Numbered from the stretch's first letter, positions 43,386 to 52,371 are shown. The stretch is 64,000 nucleotides of DNA from Palsa-504 sp963834685 (GCA_963834685.1 CAWICW010000030.1:62001-126000); one strand, 5' to 3'. Notes: generated by a model not told the origin, from the letters alone. Translations and numbers: made by a program.

Positions 43386-43760
43386 TTAGCCGTACTTGAT
43401 CAAGGCGGCGCCTGCGGCGCGGCGCCGGGTCCGGCGCTCCCCGCGCCGTCCCAACCGGTCGACGCGCATGATCTGACTGGGTTTCGACAGGTCAGCCCGT
43501 CGTGAATGCTCGTAGTTGACGTATCCGGCTTCGTCGTCTCTGGCGCCCAGGGTGCGGCCGTCGACGGAGAACAGCGCGACGGCCATGCGTTCGCCGAGCA
43601 GGGTGGTCTCGACGCGTCGGCCGTTGCGGATCTCGTAGGGGTGACGAGCGGGCGGTCGCCGAGGCCCATCAGGGACCGGTTCCCGTCCGCGCCGTAGTGC
43701 AAGATGACCTCGAACCCGGTGAGCAGGTTGGCCCGCCGGGCCCTTGACCGGCATCGCCTC
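43386..43760 (-). pseudogene. degenerate protein-coding stretch, unrecognised
   Basis: Two minus-strand frames look selected in turn: LLTGFEVILHYGADGNRSLM-GLGDRP, then after a shift near 43,650 PYEIRNGRRVETTLLGERMA, VALFSVDGRTLGARDDEAGY to a stop at 43,386. Together they suggest one frameshifted protein of unknown family. There is no clear start. Confidence 0.3.
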
Positions 43761-43850
43761 GCTCGATGAGAGCAGGCGTGGGCCGGGTTCCTCAGCGGGC
43801 GGGAGTCAGGCGTGGCCGCTGAAGAGGCAGCCCAGGCAGGGCCCGTGCCC

Positions 43851-44693
43851 TCAGCCGATGATCTCGGCTGGTACCCGCAGGTCGTCGTGGGCATAGAGGC
43901 TCGCCACCGCGGCAGGGTCGTCAGAGGCGCATACTGTGGCGATCTCGTCGAGCATCTCGTCATAGTCCTCGCCGGTTTCACCCTGGTAGGCGGCGGTCAT
44001 CCGTCCCCACTCATCCCACGGGAGCATCTCGACCTTGTTCAGCGCGGCCAGGTCCTTGACGGCGTTGCCGCGGATCTCCGCCGGACCCCAGTTCCCGGTC
44101 CCGTAGACGCCGAAGCGCGCGGCGTCGATCTTGCCGCGCCGGAATGCCGCCCAGGCTTCCCCGCCGCTCAGGAACTCCCCGGGGTGAAGGTCTTCGGGAT
44201 GGTCCAGGACGGTGCCGCCGAGGATCTCCGAATCGATCCTGACCCAGCGGCCGTCCCCGTTCTGGTACTCGGTGATCCAGTGGTCCAGGCCCTGGCCGGA
44301 CTGGAAGTAGGTGGCGAACCCGCAGCGAACCCGGGCCGCGATCCCCCGGTAGCGCAACAAGGCGCAGCTCAGCAGCGCGAAGTGGCGGCAGGTGCCGACC
44401 ACGCGCTGCCCGGGCGGCCGGCCCGCGCCAACAGGAGCCGGATTCAGCGCCAGCAGCGCGCCGAGGATCCGGGCCGCAGGACGCAGGTTCCTCTCGCCCA
44501 GGCGGGCTTCCCCCAGGCCGAGGTCCCTGGCCGCGTCAGGCTGGACGACCAGCAGGTGCACGGGCGCGCACACCTGTACCGGATCGTCCCCGATACCCTC
44601 CAGGACTTCCGGTGCCAGTCCCTCCAGCCCGGTCAACGGGCCGGGCTCGGCGTAGTCGATCTCCAGCTTCACGATGTCACCGTAGCGGGTCAC
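43851..44693 (-). CDS. transglutaminase-like protein
   Basis: 280 residues. The papain-like triad is visible: Cys in GTCRHFALLSCALLRYRGIA, His in FATYFQSGQGLDHWITEYQN and Asp in GRWVRIDSEIL. The family includes proteases and peptide-modifying enzymes. There is no signal peptide, so it is probably cytoplasmic. The GTG at 44693 follows GAGGAG very closely, so the start is uncertain. The downstream part (LHPGEFLSGGEAWAAFRRGK) resembles actinobacterial proteins of the same kind. Confidence 0.8.
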   Translation of the reverse strand: MTRYGDIVKLEIDYAEPGPLTGLEGLAPEVLEGIGDDPVQVCAPVHLLVVQPDAARDLGLGEARLGERNLRPAARILGALLALNPAPVGAGRPPGQRVVGTCRHFALLSCALLRYRGIAARVRCGFATYFQSGQGLDHWITEYQNGDGRWVRIDSEILGGTVLDHPEDLHPGEFLSGGEAWAAFRRGKIDAARFGVYGTGNWGPAEIRGNAVKDLAALNKVEMLPWDEWGRMTAAYQGETGEDYDEMLDEIATVCASDDPAAVASLYAHDDLRVPAEIIG

Positions 44694-44778
44694 CTCCTCA
44701 CCCGGCCCGGCATGTCACAGCCGTCCGCCAGCGAAACAGCCACAGTGAGCAACCCGCATCAAGCCGTAATCCCACGGC

Positions 44779-45413
44779 ATGTGCTCCATCTATGCGTCCG
44801 CGATGCGCCGGATGCTGCCCGGCGCGCAGATCGCCGTCGACTTGTTCCACGTCGTCCACCTGGCCGTGAAGATGCCCGGCGACGTGCGCCGCCGCGTGGT
44901 CCGCGGCAAGTACGGCCGGCGCGGACGGACGGCGACCCCGAGTACGGCATCAAGAACCTGCTGGTACGCAACCTGGAGCACCTGTCACCCGCCCAGTCCG
45001 CCAAGGTCACCGGCATCCTGGGCAGCGACCCGGCCGGGCAGCAGATCGCCGCCGCCTGGATCGCCAAGGAGAAACTCCGCCACACGCTGAACCTGCGCGC
45101 CCGCCCCGCCGGCTCGGCGGCGTGCGAGCGCAACGTCCGGGACAGGCTCTTCGCCTTCTACGACTGGTGCGCCCAGAACGACGACATCCCCGAGCTGGTC
45201 AGCCCCGCCCGGACGATCTCCCGGTGGCAGGACCGGATCATCTGCGCCGTCCTGACCGGGATCACGAACCCGACCTCCGAAAGCCTGAACCGGCTCGCCA
45301 AACTCGAAGCCCGCCTGGCCTACGGATTCCGTAACCCAGCCATCCGCACTGCAGGCACCCGCGGCACAAGACACTCATCACGCACGCAACAGGCAGCAGA
45401 ACACGCCAGGTAA
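44779..45413 (+). pseudogene. ISL3-family transposase, 3' part with frameshift
   Basis: The first frame has YASAMRRMLPGAQIAVDLFH-VVHLAVKMPGDVRRRVVRGKYGRRGR, with the D-x-F-H motif. At ~44,930 it shifts and continues YGIKNLLVRNLEHLSPAQSA, CERNVRDRLFAFYDWCAQND and SESLNRLAKLEARLAYGFRN, the conserved end of ISL3 transposases (DDE_Tnp_ISL3). About half of the protein (zinc-binding N-terminus, first catalytic Asp) is missing, so this is a dead element. Confidence 0.8.
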
Positions 45414-45428
45414 CCGGCCCGAAACCCC

Positions 45429-46425
45429 ATCCCGGTTAACTTCGAAGAGCCGCATTATTGCGTCGGGCGGATACGCGCGGTCTAATCTAATCGAGGATCA
45501 CAGCGATGACCGGAGCCGCGATGCCGCATCCTCTGCCGAGGACACTATGCTGAGCAAGATCGGCGAGATCCATACGCCGCTGCCCGCACCGGAAGCGGTG
45601 GTTATCGGGCTAGTGGTGGCGATCGTGGCGACTGGCACGACACTCTGGAAGATATTGGCCCATGCCGAGACCGTGGTGCACGAGAGCGCGCATGCGCTGG
45701 TCGGGATCCTTGCCGGGCGCACCATCCGCGGCGTGAATGTAGATACGAACGGTGGCGGCGGCACCGATATGGACCCGAAAAGCGGTGCCGGGTACGGCGT
45801 TGCTGTATTCGTCGGATATATCGGCGCGAGTGGCGCTGGGCTCATTGCGGCGAAGCTGATCTCCACTGGCCGCATGGTGGCCGTGCTGTGGCTGGGCCTG
45901 CTGCTATTTGCGGTCATGCTGCTGTTGGTCCGCAACTTCTTCGGCGGAATCGTCACACTCATCTGCGGCGTGCTGCTCTACCTCGTCCTGCGTTTCGCGA
46001 CGGCAGGGGTCCAGACCGCCGCCGCTTACGGCGTGACTTGGTTTTTGCTCATTTTCGGTACCAAGCGCGCGTTTAGAGCTGCCAGCAAGCCGGAGGACGT
46101 GGCTGATGCGGGGATCCTCGCTGGGATGACTTTCCTCTGGCGGTCGGTGTGGTGCTGGCTGTGGCTGGCTGGGACGATCGCTGCGCTCGTAGTGGGCGGA
46201 GCTATCCTCACCCACGCCTGAGGCGGGACAGGAACCGGCCTCATGGATTCAGGTATGTCCCAGTAGCCCTCGTAGTTACCGAGGCCGAGCGTGGTGGACG
46301 ACGGTGAACCAGCGCGGCCGGGTCGTGACTCCGGGCCACGTTTCGGCCTTGAGTGACTAACACCCGAGGTCACTCAAAGTCATCGGGCAGCAACAACATC
46401 CCGGTTACTAACTTCGAAGGCCCGG
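45429..46425. repeat. pair of similar ISL3-end-like sequences
   Basis: CATCCCGGTTAACTTCGAAG at 45429-45448, just past the transposase remnant where the terminal repeat should be, recurs as CATCCCGGTTACTAACTTCG AAG at 46397-46419 with a 3-base insertion, both followed by GCCG/GCCCG. Both are in the same orientation. The second may be a solitary end of a lost copy; the M50-like gene lies between them. Confidence 0.45.
45547..46221 (+). CDS. M50-like membrane metallopeptidase
   Basis: 224 residues. The zinc motif H-E-x-x-H appears in AETVVHESAHALVGILAGRT at the end of the first membrane helix, as in site-2-protease relatives of the M50B-like family. Six or so helices follow (AVFVGYIGASGAGLIAAKLI; MVAVLWLGLLLFAVMLLLVR; NFFGGIVTLICGVLLYLVLR). 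A second zinc-ligand motif (N/D-P-x-x-x-D-G) is not obvious. It may act on membrane proteins; the substrate is unknown. The base composition around it is lower in GC than the island to the left. Confidence 0.75.
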   Translation: MLSKIGEIHTPLPAPEAVVIGLVVAIVATGTTLWKILAHAETVVHESAHALVGILAGRTIRGVNVDTNGGGGTDMDPKSGAGYGVAVFVGYIGASGAGLIAAKLISTGRMVAVLWLGLLLFAVMLLLVRNFFGGIVTLICGVLLYLVLRFATAGVQTAAAYGVTWFLLIFGTKRAFRAASKPEDVADAGILAGMTFLWRSVWCWLWLAGTIAALVVGGAILTHA

Positions 46426-46427
46426 TT

Positions 46428-46749
46428 ATGCCGATAATCGCGGGAGGCGTCGTCGTGGGCTTCATATGGCGCGGCAAGAAGGTCAGGCTGCGGAAGGGAA
46501 TGGATAAGAAGATTCCGGTCTGGATACGCAAGGTCGGCACCGAGAATTACATCCTCGACAAGGAGCGGAAGAAGGCCATGGCGGATCAACTCGAAGCCAA
46601 AGGGAGCGCAGAGCTTCGCCGAGAAATTCGTGGCGGCGGGCGGCGAACAGATCACCTCTGATATCTCCGCATTTGTCGTGGATCAGTTGATAGAGGCGGC
46701 CGAGCGGGCTCCGCTCTTCATCGAAAGGCACGATATTCGAATAGTCTGA
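46428..46749 (+). pseudogene. small hypothetical protein with an apparent frameshift
   Basis: From MPIIAGGVVVGFIWRGKKVR to KAMADQLEAKG the frame looks like a real small protein with one hydrophobic start and a basic body. At ~46,605 coherent sequence moves to the next frame (AQSFAEKFVAAGGEQITSDI-SAFVVDQLIEAAERAPLFIE) ending TGA at 46,749. One base in the AAAGGG run would join them. Family unknown. Confidence 0.4.
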
Positions 46750-47169
46750 AGACAGAAGCACAGCCGACAGCGAGCATTAGTGATAGCTGAGTGACCAGAG
46801 CGAGGACGACTAACTCAGCTCAGGCATATATTATCGGCGGCGTCAACGTCCGGGTGATGGGTGTCTTGAGCTTTTTACGCTTAGCCAACGCCGTGCCCAC
46901 CCGAGCTGCCGGTGGCGGCCATTCCCGCCCAATCTTCCCTAAGATACAGCTGCGCCTCAACAGCCAACTTGGCGGTACTTCAAGACGAGCAGCCGCTATC
47001 CGGGGCCTGCAACGGATGCGTCTGGTCGCGCGGACTCCGGCGGGCGGCGGACTGTCGGCGGCGGTCCGGGTCGGCGCCACGGCCGAGCACGTACGTTTCG
47101 GGCGTAAGCCGCTGAGCTATGACACGCCCGCCGGTCCCGCGCAGCAGTAGCTGGCTGAGGCAACGTGAC
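46750..47169. other. 420-base stretch with no supported gene
   Basis: A 119-codon plus-strand frame crosses it but shows no domain, no ribosome binding site, and Arg/Gly-rich random composition towards its end. I do not call a gene here. Confidence 0.3.
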
Positions 47170-47445
47170 ATGACCCATGCCGAGGCGCTAAACGTGGCGG
47201 AAAGAGTATTCGAGATACTCGCCATGCCGCTATACGATGGCTTCCAGAAGGTGGAGGCGTGCCGTGCGTTCCTGCAGTATGCCCTGCCCGAAGGCTTCGC
47301 CGAGTACCCGCGGGAGTGCAAGGCAATCGTTGGCGGAGCCTTCGAGTACGGGGCTAGCTGGAAGCAGGTGGCCGACGCGGCGGGCATCGACATCGCAGAG
47401 GCCAAGCGTCGCTGGGCGGACATGGCGACGCCGAGCACTCGCTGA
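47170..47445 (+). CDS. small hypothetical helical protein
   Basis: 91 residues, MTHAEALNVAERVFEILAMP ... SWKQVADAAGIDIAEAKRRW. The last 30 residues look like a helix-turn-helix (W-x-x-V-A-x-A-A-G-I-x-x-x-x-A-x-x-R-W). Codon-position GC is normal for the genome. No family is recognised and the ribosome binding site is weak. Confidence 0.45.
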   Translation: MTHAEALNVAERVFEILAMPLYDGFQKVEACRAFLQYALPEGFAEYPRECKAIVGGAFEYGASWKQVADAAGIDIAEAKRRWADMATPSTR

Positions 47446-47774
47446 GCGGAGCGGCCGCCACTCGCCTCTGCCGGAGGGGAGCCAGAAATGGGAGCAAACG
47501 TGTTCAGCCGTCCCCAGACTCAGCGCGACCCGCTCAGAATGTTCACGCAGGCCGAGGGCTCCCCGTTCGACTCAGTCCGACGGTGACAGACATCCGTAGC
47601 CGCTCTGGATTTCCCTGACTACGGAAGAGGTCACTGGTTCAATCCAGTACGGCGTCAGGTCAGGCATGAACCTGTTGCGCCCGCAAACCCAAAAGTCACC
47701 CCCTGGGGGGTGATACCGGAACCTCATTGTGCGGCACACTGGAAGTGTGCGGGCGTTTCAGGGCGGGAGGCAAG
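47446..47774. other. gene-free stretch with a small hairpin and a tRNA-like fragment
   Basis: No gene is supported. At ~47,615-47,650 there is a T-arm-like string (CACTGGTTCAATCCAGT) with a loop one base short. At 47696-47713 TCACCCC pairs with GGGGTGA around CTGG, just before the promoter region of the next gene. Confidence 0.3.
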
Positions 47775-48161
47775 ATGGCGCGATCAGGGCAGGGTGCCGG
47801 GGAACCGCCGCAGGCCATCGTTGCGGAGGGCAGCAGCAACCCGGCGCCGCGGCCGGGGCCTTCGGGTCTTGACACCAAGATGGCATGGGGGGTGGTCGGG
47901 CTGGGGCTGGTGGGTCATATGCTACGCAGCCGCCGCTTCTATAGGACGGTGGCCGTGGCCGCGATCGCGGTAGGGTCGCTGCGGCAGATCGGTCAGCAGA
48001 ACCGGGCCAGCATGACGGCGCGGCTGTCGGCCTGGAACAAGCGGGAGATGCAGCGCCTGGAGCGCGAGGCTCAGCGCCAGGCCCGCACGGTCAAGGGCTC
48101 CGCGCAGATGGCACGGTCGGGGTCGCCCAGGGGCCTGGCCGGATCAGGTCACGAGACCTGA
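47775..48161 (+). CDS. small single-pass membrane protein
   Basis: 128 residues from MARSGQGAGEPPQAIVAEGS with GGCGGGAGG upstream. One hydrophobic segment (~50-80: MAWGVVGLGLVGHMLRSRRF, VAVAAIAVGSLRQIG), then a basic helical tail (WNKREMQRLEREAQRQARTV). Function unknown. It is upstream of, and probably co-transcribed with, the DUF4235 gene. Confidence 0.65.
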   Translation: MARSGQGAGEPPQAIVAEGSSNPAPRPGPSGLDTKMAWGVVGLGLVGHMLRSRRFYRTVAVAAIAVGSLRQIGQQNRASMTARLSAWNKREMQRLEREAQRQARTVKGSAQMARSGSPRGLAGSGHET

Positions 48162-48256
48162 CGATCAGGGGCTAGCGGCGGCCAGGGGCCAGCGAGGCAT
48201 TCGCTGTCGGCGCGCTCATGGCCAGCCGGGCGGTTACCAGGTGGAGGGAGGCGGCG

Positions 48257-48586
48257 ATGCTCAAGCTGTTGTACAAGCCGGTGGCCATCGTGGCCGGGAT
48301 CGTTGGCGGCTTGCTCAGCGGGCTGATCTTCAAAAGGGTCTGGAAGATCGTCGGCCGGGGATCTGACGCGCCTGCGCCGATGGACTCGGACCGCGGCTGG
48401 GGGGAGATCCTGCTCGCCGCAGGCCTGCATGGCGCGATATACGCGCTGGTCAAGACGGCTGTCGACCGCGGCGCCGCCGAGTGGACGCGCAAGAAAACCG
48501 GAATCTGGCCAGGCGGTACACTCCAGCAACCTGACAAGTCACCTGACCAACGCCAGGCTAAAGCCGCCGTCGATGCGGCCAAGTGA
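48257..48586 (+). CDS. DUF4235 membrane protein
   Basis: 109 residues from MLKLLYKPVAIVAGIVGGLL with GGAGGGAGG upstream. The order YKPVAIVAGIVGGLLSGLIF-KRVWKI, a short loop, then WGEILLAAGLHGAIYALVKT-AVDRGAAEWTRKKTG is the DUF4235 fold: two membrane helices followed by a charged tail. It is found only in actinobacteria. Function unknown. Confidence 0.9.
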   Translation: MLKLLYKPVAIVAGIVGGLLSGLIFKRVWKIVGRGSDAPAPMDSDRGWGEILLAAGLHGAIYALVKTAVDRGAAEWTRKKTGIWPGGTLQQPDKSPDQRQAKAAVDAAK

Positions 48587-49154
48587 CCGCGCCGGAGCCG
48601 GTCATCACAGCGCGGCCATCAGCGCCCGGTGACAGGCTCCATGACAACCGGGTCCGGGATGACCGCGGAAGCTGCAATGGCCCCCCACCAGACCGCCGCC
48701 GGATGGTGATACGCCTCCGGTACGGCATCAACGGCCGATCTGACCGCCGGGCAACGAGCGCAGGTGAAAGTGCCTGGTTATCGCATCACGCGGATCAGCC
48801 CTTGACACTCCCGCTCCGGCGAATAGACCGGCAGCAGTCAGTCCGATGGAGGGAAGGGGCGGCGCACAAGGACCACAGCCGGGCCTGAAAGGTGCAGGAC
48901 GCGGATGTGGCTGCGCGGGCCGGGATGGGATTCCCGCACCACGCGCACGTCCTGGTCATGCCCAAACCCCTCATGCCCGCTGCGTGCCCGATCGGGCGGC
49001 AAACCGAGGGACTCACGGTCACTCCCGGACAGCCCTATACACCGGCTCACCTGCGTACAGGCAGGCTGACCCGCTGCGCAAACCGACCTTCCAAGCAGCG
49101 GGTCAGCCCGTGCGATGATTGGCTCGCTCAGTCCTGGTGACCTAGCCGGAAGGG
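48587..49154. other. 568-base gene-free stretch
   Basis: Open frames exist on both strands but none has a ribosome binding site, a recognisable motif or a coherent composition. I see no repeat or RNA gene in it. Confidence 0.35.
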
Positions 49155-49688
49155 ATGACCATGGCAGGCATCGCGGCGGGTGGCGAAATCCGGCGGGGGC
49201 CGACCACGAAGAACCTGGGACGGCGTCGCGCCGCAGGAATATACGGCGCCATCGTTACCGCGGCGATCCTCGACACCGCCGGGGGCCACGTGTCCACCAC
49301 CGTGCTGGTGATCTCGGTCGTGGTCACGTTGCTGGTGTACTGGCTCGCCGAGGAGTACGCCGAGGTTCTTGGCGAGCAAATTGAAGGGGGTCGCCTGCCC
49401 AGCAGGGCATCTATCTGGGAAGCACTGACCGCGACTTGGCCGATGGTCACCGCGTCCTACGCGCCGCTGCTCGCACTGGTACTGGCCAAGCTGGCTGGGG
49501 CCTCTGACCTCACGGCCGCCAACGTCGGGCTAGCCGCAGCGATCGTCTTGCTGACAGTCCACGGATGGCTGGCCGGTCGAGCCGCCCAGCTGCGCAGCTG
49601 GCAGCTCTTCGTCGCCACTTCCACTGCAGCCGCGCTGGGGCTAGTGATGATTGCGCTTAAGGACCTGGTTCTGATCCACCTGCACTGA
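49155..49688 (+). CDS. polytopic membrane protein, unknown
   Basis: 177 residues with about five hydrophobic segments: YGAIVTAAILDTAGG, VSTTVLVISVVVTLLVYWLA, SYAPLLALVLAKLAG, NVGLAAAIVLLTVHGWLAGR, LFVATSTAAALGLVMIALKD. An acidic motif follows helix 2 (LAEEYAEVLGEQIEGG). GGAAGG lies just upstream of the ATGACCATGG start. No family is recognised with confidence. Confidence 0.7.
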   Translation: MTMAGIAAGGEIRRGPTTKNLGRRRAAGIYGAIVTAAILDTAGGHVSTTVLVISVVVTLLVYWLAEEYAEVLGEQIEGGRLPSRASIWEALTATWPMVTASYAPLLALVLAKLAGASDLTAANVGLAAAIVLLTVHGWLAGRAAQLRSWQLFVATSTAAALGLVMIALKDLVLIHLH

Positions 49689-50078
49689 AGATGTGGGGAG
49701 CGCGGACGGACGGCGTATCGCCCTCCAATGCGCGCACGCGATGCGAGCAAGCGGTCCCGGCACGCGCCGGGCCCCCGACCAGAACACCAGTGGCCCGGCA
49801 CACGACGGGCAGTCCGGGCGCGGGAACCCCAGATCGCGGCCGACCGCCGCGTACGCATCGACCGCAAGCGGGCACGGCCATACGATGGCCACGGGCGACA
49901 CCGCCCCGGATCCCTTCTCGCGGTCGGTGTAACACGGGCGTTCCCGGCCCCGAGGATGGCCCGCCAGCGGTTGCGACGGCCGGCACCACGCCGGCCTGCT
50001 GCCCCCGGCCGACGGCACGTTGCGTAAGTCGCCGAGCAGCCAGGAAAGCGCTGTTCAGAAACAACAGGAGATCAGCAA
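49689..50078. other. 390-base gene-free stretch
   Basis: GC-rich sequence with overlapping open frames on both strands, all Arg/Pro-rich and without start signals. Nothing is supported here. Confidence 0.35.
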
Positions 50079-50384
50079 ATGCCAGCGACGCTGAAGCTGA
50101 CGCATAAGGCAATCGGAGCGGAGGTCCGTCGTGGCCCGTACGATGTCGTGGTCGACGGTGAGCGGGCCGGGTCGGTCGAAATGAACCACACGATCGAGAT
50201 ACCAGTCGAGCCTGGACGTCACACCCTGCAAGTTCGCAATGGACGAAACTCGAGCAGCACTCAGACCTTCGACGCCGCCGAGGAAGAGATCGTCGCCTTC
50301 CGGTGCACCGGAAAGAGGTTCTTGCCGATCTTTCTCGCATCCTTTGTCGTGCCCAGGCTGGCACTGAAGCTCGTTCGCGATTGA
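50079..50384 (+). CDS. small beta-rich protein with a C-terminal hydrophobic segment
   Basis: 101 residues; CAGGAG precedes the ATG. The middle (YDVVVDGERAGSVEMNHTIE, IPVEPGRHTLQVRNGRNSSS) has the strand pattern of a PEGA/carboxypeptidase-regulatory-like small domain. FLPIFLASFVVPRLALKLVR would be a membrane anchor. Function unknown. Confidence 0.65.
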   Translation: MPATLKLTHKAIGAEVRRGPYDVVVDGERAGSVEMNHTIEIPVEPGRHTLQVRNGRNSSSTQTFDAAEEEIVAFRCTGKRFLPIFLASFVVPRLALKLVRD

Positions 50385-50842
50385 GCCGGCGTCGCCGTCG
50401 TGGCGCTCACCAGCAGGTCGTTATCGCCGCCGGGGTGTCGCTCCCGGCCCGGGACAAAACGCTAGCTTGAAGGGTCAGGCCGCCCTTCCGGCCTCCCCCG
50501 GTGCGACCGGTTCCACGGCGTGATCGCCGGGCCGAAGGCGAGGAGGGGATCCCTCACGTTCAACGGGACACCACGATCCTGACCCGCCCGCAGCAGGCCG
50601 GGAAGCGACATCGTCAAAGAACACGGCCGGGCACCCGCCCAGGACACTCAGATAGTTAGGCCGTCAACAGTCGAGTAGTCGGCGATTGTTCAATACGCCG
50701 GATACTTGCGCGCACGTTACCGATGGTCAGTGACGATTCGTTACTTCTTTATGCTGGTCATGACGCCTGTACGATCAGGGCGGGTCTTATGGCCGCAAGA
50801 GCCTCGTTTGTGCGTCGGCTCGGAGTCAACTGCTGACTCTGG
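50385..50842. other. 458-base gene-free stretch
   Basis: No supported gene. The right half (about 50,650-50,830) is less GC-rich than its surroundings and ends at the higA stop; it could hold a promoter for a lost neighbour. Confidence 0.3.
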
Positions 50843-51148
50843 TTAGCTCGCTGCGCTGAGTGGGCGGATGCCGTCGAGCTCGGCACCCAGCCGGTCCTTC
50901 TCGACCTCCAGGTCGTAGCGGGCCTGCAGGTTCAGCCAGAACCGCTCGGAGGTGCCGAAGTACCGGGACAGCCGCAGCGCGGTGTCCGCGGTGACGCGGC
51001 GCTGACCGTGGACGATCTCGTTTATCCGCCGGGCCGGGACATCCACCGCCTTGGCCAGCCGGTACTGGCTCACGCCCAGCGGCGTGAGGAACTCCTCCAG
51101 CAGGATTTCTCCCGGATGCACCGGCGGCATGACCGTGTCCTCTGCCAT
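50843..51148 (-). CDS. higA: HigA-type antitoxin (XRE family)
   Basis: 101 residues from MAEDTVMPPVHPGEILLEEF with AAGGAG upstream. The classic HigA start H-P-G-E-I-L-x-E-E-F-L is followed by an XRE helix-turn-helix (GVSQYRLAKAVDVPARRINE) and DTALRLSRYFGTSERFWLNL-QARYDLE. It neutralises the toxin encoded just before it and represses the operon. Confidence 0.95.
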   Translation of the reverse strand: MAEDTVMPPVHPGEILLEEFLTPLGVSQYRLAKAVDVPARRINEIVHGQRRVTADTALRLSRYFGTSERFWLNLQARYDLEVEKDRLGAELDGIRPLSAAS

Positions 51149-51158
51149 TGGCTTCTCC

Positions 51159-51440
51159 TTAGTGATAGTCAACGATCTCCACATCTTCCGGGCCTGCGTC
51201 TGACCAGACGAAGCAGATCCGCCACTGCTGGTTGATCCGGATGCTGTGCTGCGCGGCGCGGTCCCCGGTGAGCTTTTCCAGCCGGTTGCCCGGTGGGACG
51301 AGCAGATCGGTTAAGGTCTCCGCCGCATCGAGCATCGCGAGCTTGCGCCAGGCGACACGCTGCACTGGCCCGTCCAGCCTGCGTGATCGCTGCCGGTGCC
51401 AGATGGCCTCGGTGTCCTTGTCCCGGAATGAGCGCAGCAC
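51159..51440 (-). CDS. higB: HigB/RelE-type toxin
   Basis: 93 residues starting VLRSFRDKDTEAIWHRQRSR from a GTG. The RelE-fold end HSIRINQQWRICFVWSDAGP-EDVEIVDYH contains the catalytic-face Arg residues. It is a ribosome-dependent mRNA endonuclease. The GTG is ~6 bases after a good -10 (TATCAT on the minus strand), so the message may be leaderless. The toxin-first order is typical of higBA. Confidence 0.92.
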   Translation of the reverse strand: MLRSFRDKDTEAIWHRQRSRRLDGPVQRVAWRKLAMLDAAETLTDLLVPPGNRLEKLTGDRAAQHSIRINQQWRICFVWSDAGPEDVEIVDYH

Positions 51441-51446
51441 ACACTT

Positions 51447-51482
51447 ATGATAACGCGACACGTTATTAACGCAACACGTTAT
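51447..51482 (-). promoter_or_regulatory. higBA promoter with tandem HigA operators
   Basis: Two palindromes, ATAACGCGACACGTTAT (51450-51466) and TAACGCAACACGTTA (51467-51481), stand side by side, the second a near copy of the first. They cover a minus-strand -35 like TTGCGT and -10 like TATCAT (51447-51452). This is the arrangement expected for autorepression by the antitoxin. Confidence 0.7.
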
Positions 51483-51621
51483 CAACGGCAGCGAGGCGTC
51501 GCCTGGCGTTGTCACCAGTTAGACGGAAAAAATCGAACACCTTGAACAGGCCGTGAAGGCCGTTCCGGGGGCCAACTGTTCCGCGTTTTAGCGGCCGCTT
51601 GCGATGCCTGCGAACGTGTCC

Positions 51622-51693
51622 TGTCTCATCGAATCTGGTCCAATCTCGCTGAACCTGGTCCGATCCACTGATTTGTCTCACTGAATCTGGTCC
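51622..51693. repeat. three copies of a 20-bp direct repeat
   Basis: TGTCTCATCGAATCTGGTCC (51622-51641), AATCTCGCTGAACCTGGTCC (51642-51661) and TGTCTCACTGAATCTGGTCC (51674-51693). The first two abut and the third follows a 12-base gap, ending seven bases before the response regulator's stop. Multiple short terminal repeats like this are typical of IS21-type ends; no transposase remains. Confidence 0.7.
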
Positions 51694-51699
51694 GCGCGG

Positions 51700-52371
51700 T
51701 CAGCCGATGTTGTGGCGGTGCGCGTAGCCGATCGCGGCGGCGCGGTCCCGCGAGCCGGTCTTGGCGAAGATCCGGCTGATGTGGGTCTTGACCGTGTGGT
51801 TGCTCAGGAACAGCTGCGCGGCGATCTCCGGGTTGGTCATCCCGTGGGCGATCATGCCCAGGATCTCCGCCTCGCGCTGCGTCAGGCCGTCGGGGGGCGG
51901 CGCGCTCCGGGCGGGCTCGGGCTTCGGGGGGGCTTCCGTGGCGGCGAGCAGCGTCGCGTGCACGCGGGGGTCGAAGACCGTCAGCCCGCCTACCGCCGCG
52001 CGCAGCGCCCGGGCGATCTCGGTGTAGTCGGCGTCCTTGGTAAGGTAGCTGCGCGCGCCGGCCCGGAGCGCGTCCAGGACCGAGCTGTCGTCCGCGTATG
52101 TGGTGAGCACGACGATCGCGACCTCGGGGTGCTCGGCGGTCAGCCGGCGGATGGCGCCGATGCCGTCCAGGACGGGCATGCGCAGGTCGAGCAGGATCGC
52201 GTCGGGGTGGTGCTCGGCCACGAGGTCCAGGGCCTGCTCCCCGTCCGCGGCGGCGCCGACCACCTCGATGTCGGGTACCGCGTCGAGCAGCAGGACGAGG
52301 CCCTGGCGCACGCTGGCCTGATCATCGGCGATGACGAGGCGCAGCGGCGCCCCCGCCGGCGGGGTGGTCAT
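51700..52371 (-). CDS. NarL/LuxR-type response regulator
   Basis: 223 residues. The receiver domain has LVIADDQASVRQGLVLLLDA, the phospho-acceptor Asp in AILLDLRMPVLDGIGAIRRL, and KDAD at the switch lysine. The C-terminal HTH is LTQREAEILGMIAHGMTNPE, IAAQLFLSNHTVKTHISRIF. It overlaps the kinase stop by four bases. It is the only two-component regulator in the window, but its cognate sensor does not resemble DosS/DosT. Confidence 0.95.
   Translation of the reverse strand: MTTPPAGAPLRLVIADDQASVRQGLVLLLDAVPDIEVVGAAADGEQALDLVAEHHPDAILLDLRMPVLDGIGAIRRLTAEHPEVAIVVLTTYADDSSVLDALRAGARSYLTKDADYTEIARALRAAVGGLTVFDPRVHATLLAATEAPPKPEPARSAPPPDGLTQREAEILGMIAHGMTNPEIAAQLFLSNHTVKTHISRIFAKTGSRDRAAAIGYAHRHNIG

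Noticed and set aside
43812..45413. 533-codon plus-strand frame as one protein
   Set aside because: Its first two thirds are antisense to the transglutaminase-like gene. Only the last part matches a transposase, and that part has a frameshifted partner.
46483..46761. minus-strand frame of 92 codons over the small hypothetical gene
   Set aside because: The plus-strand reading is more protein-like and only needs one base to be continuous. The minus frame has Pro/Ser/Cys-rich random composition at its end.
47615..47655. tRNA-like T-arm string (CACTGGTTCAATCCAGT)
   Set aside because: The loop is one base short, and there is no matching anticodon or D arm upstream. It could be an old attachment-site fragment, but there is no integrase, so I do not call a tRNA.
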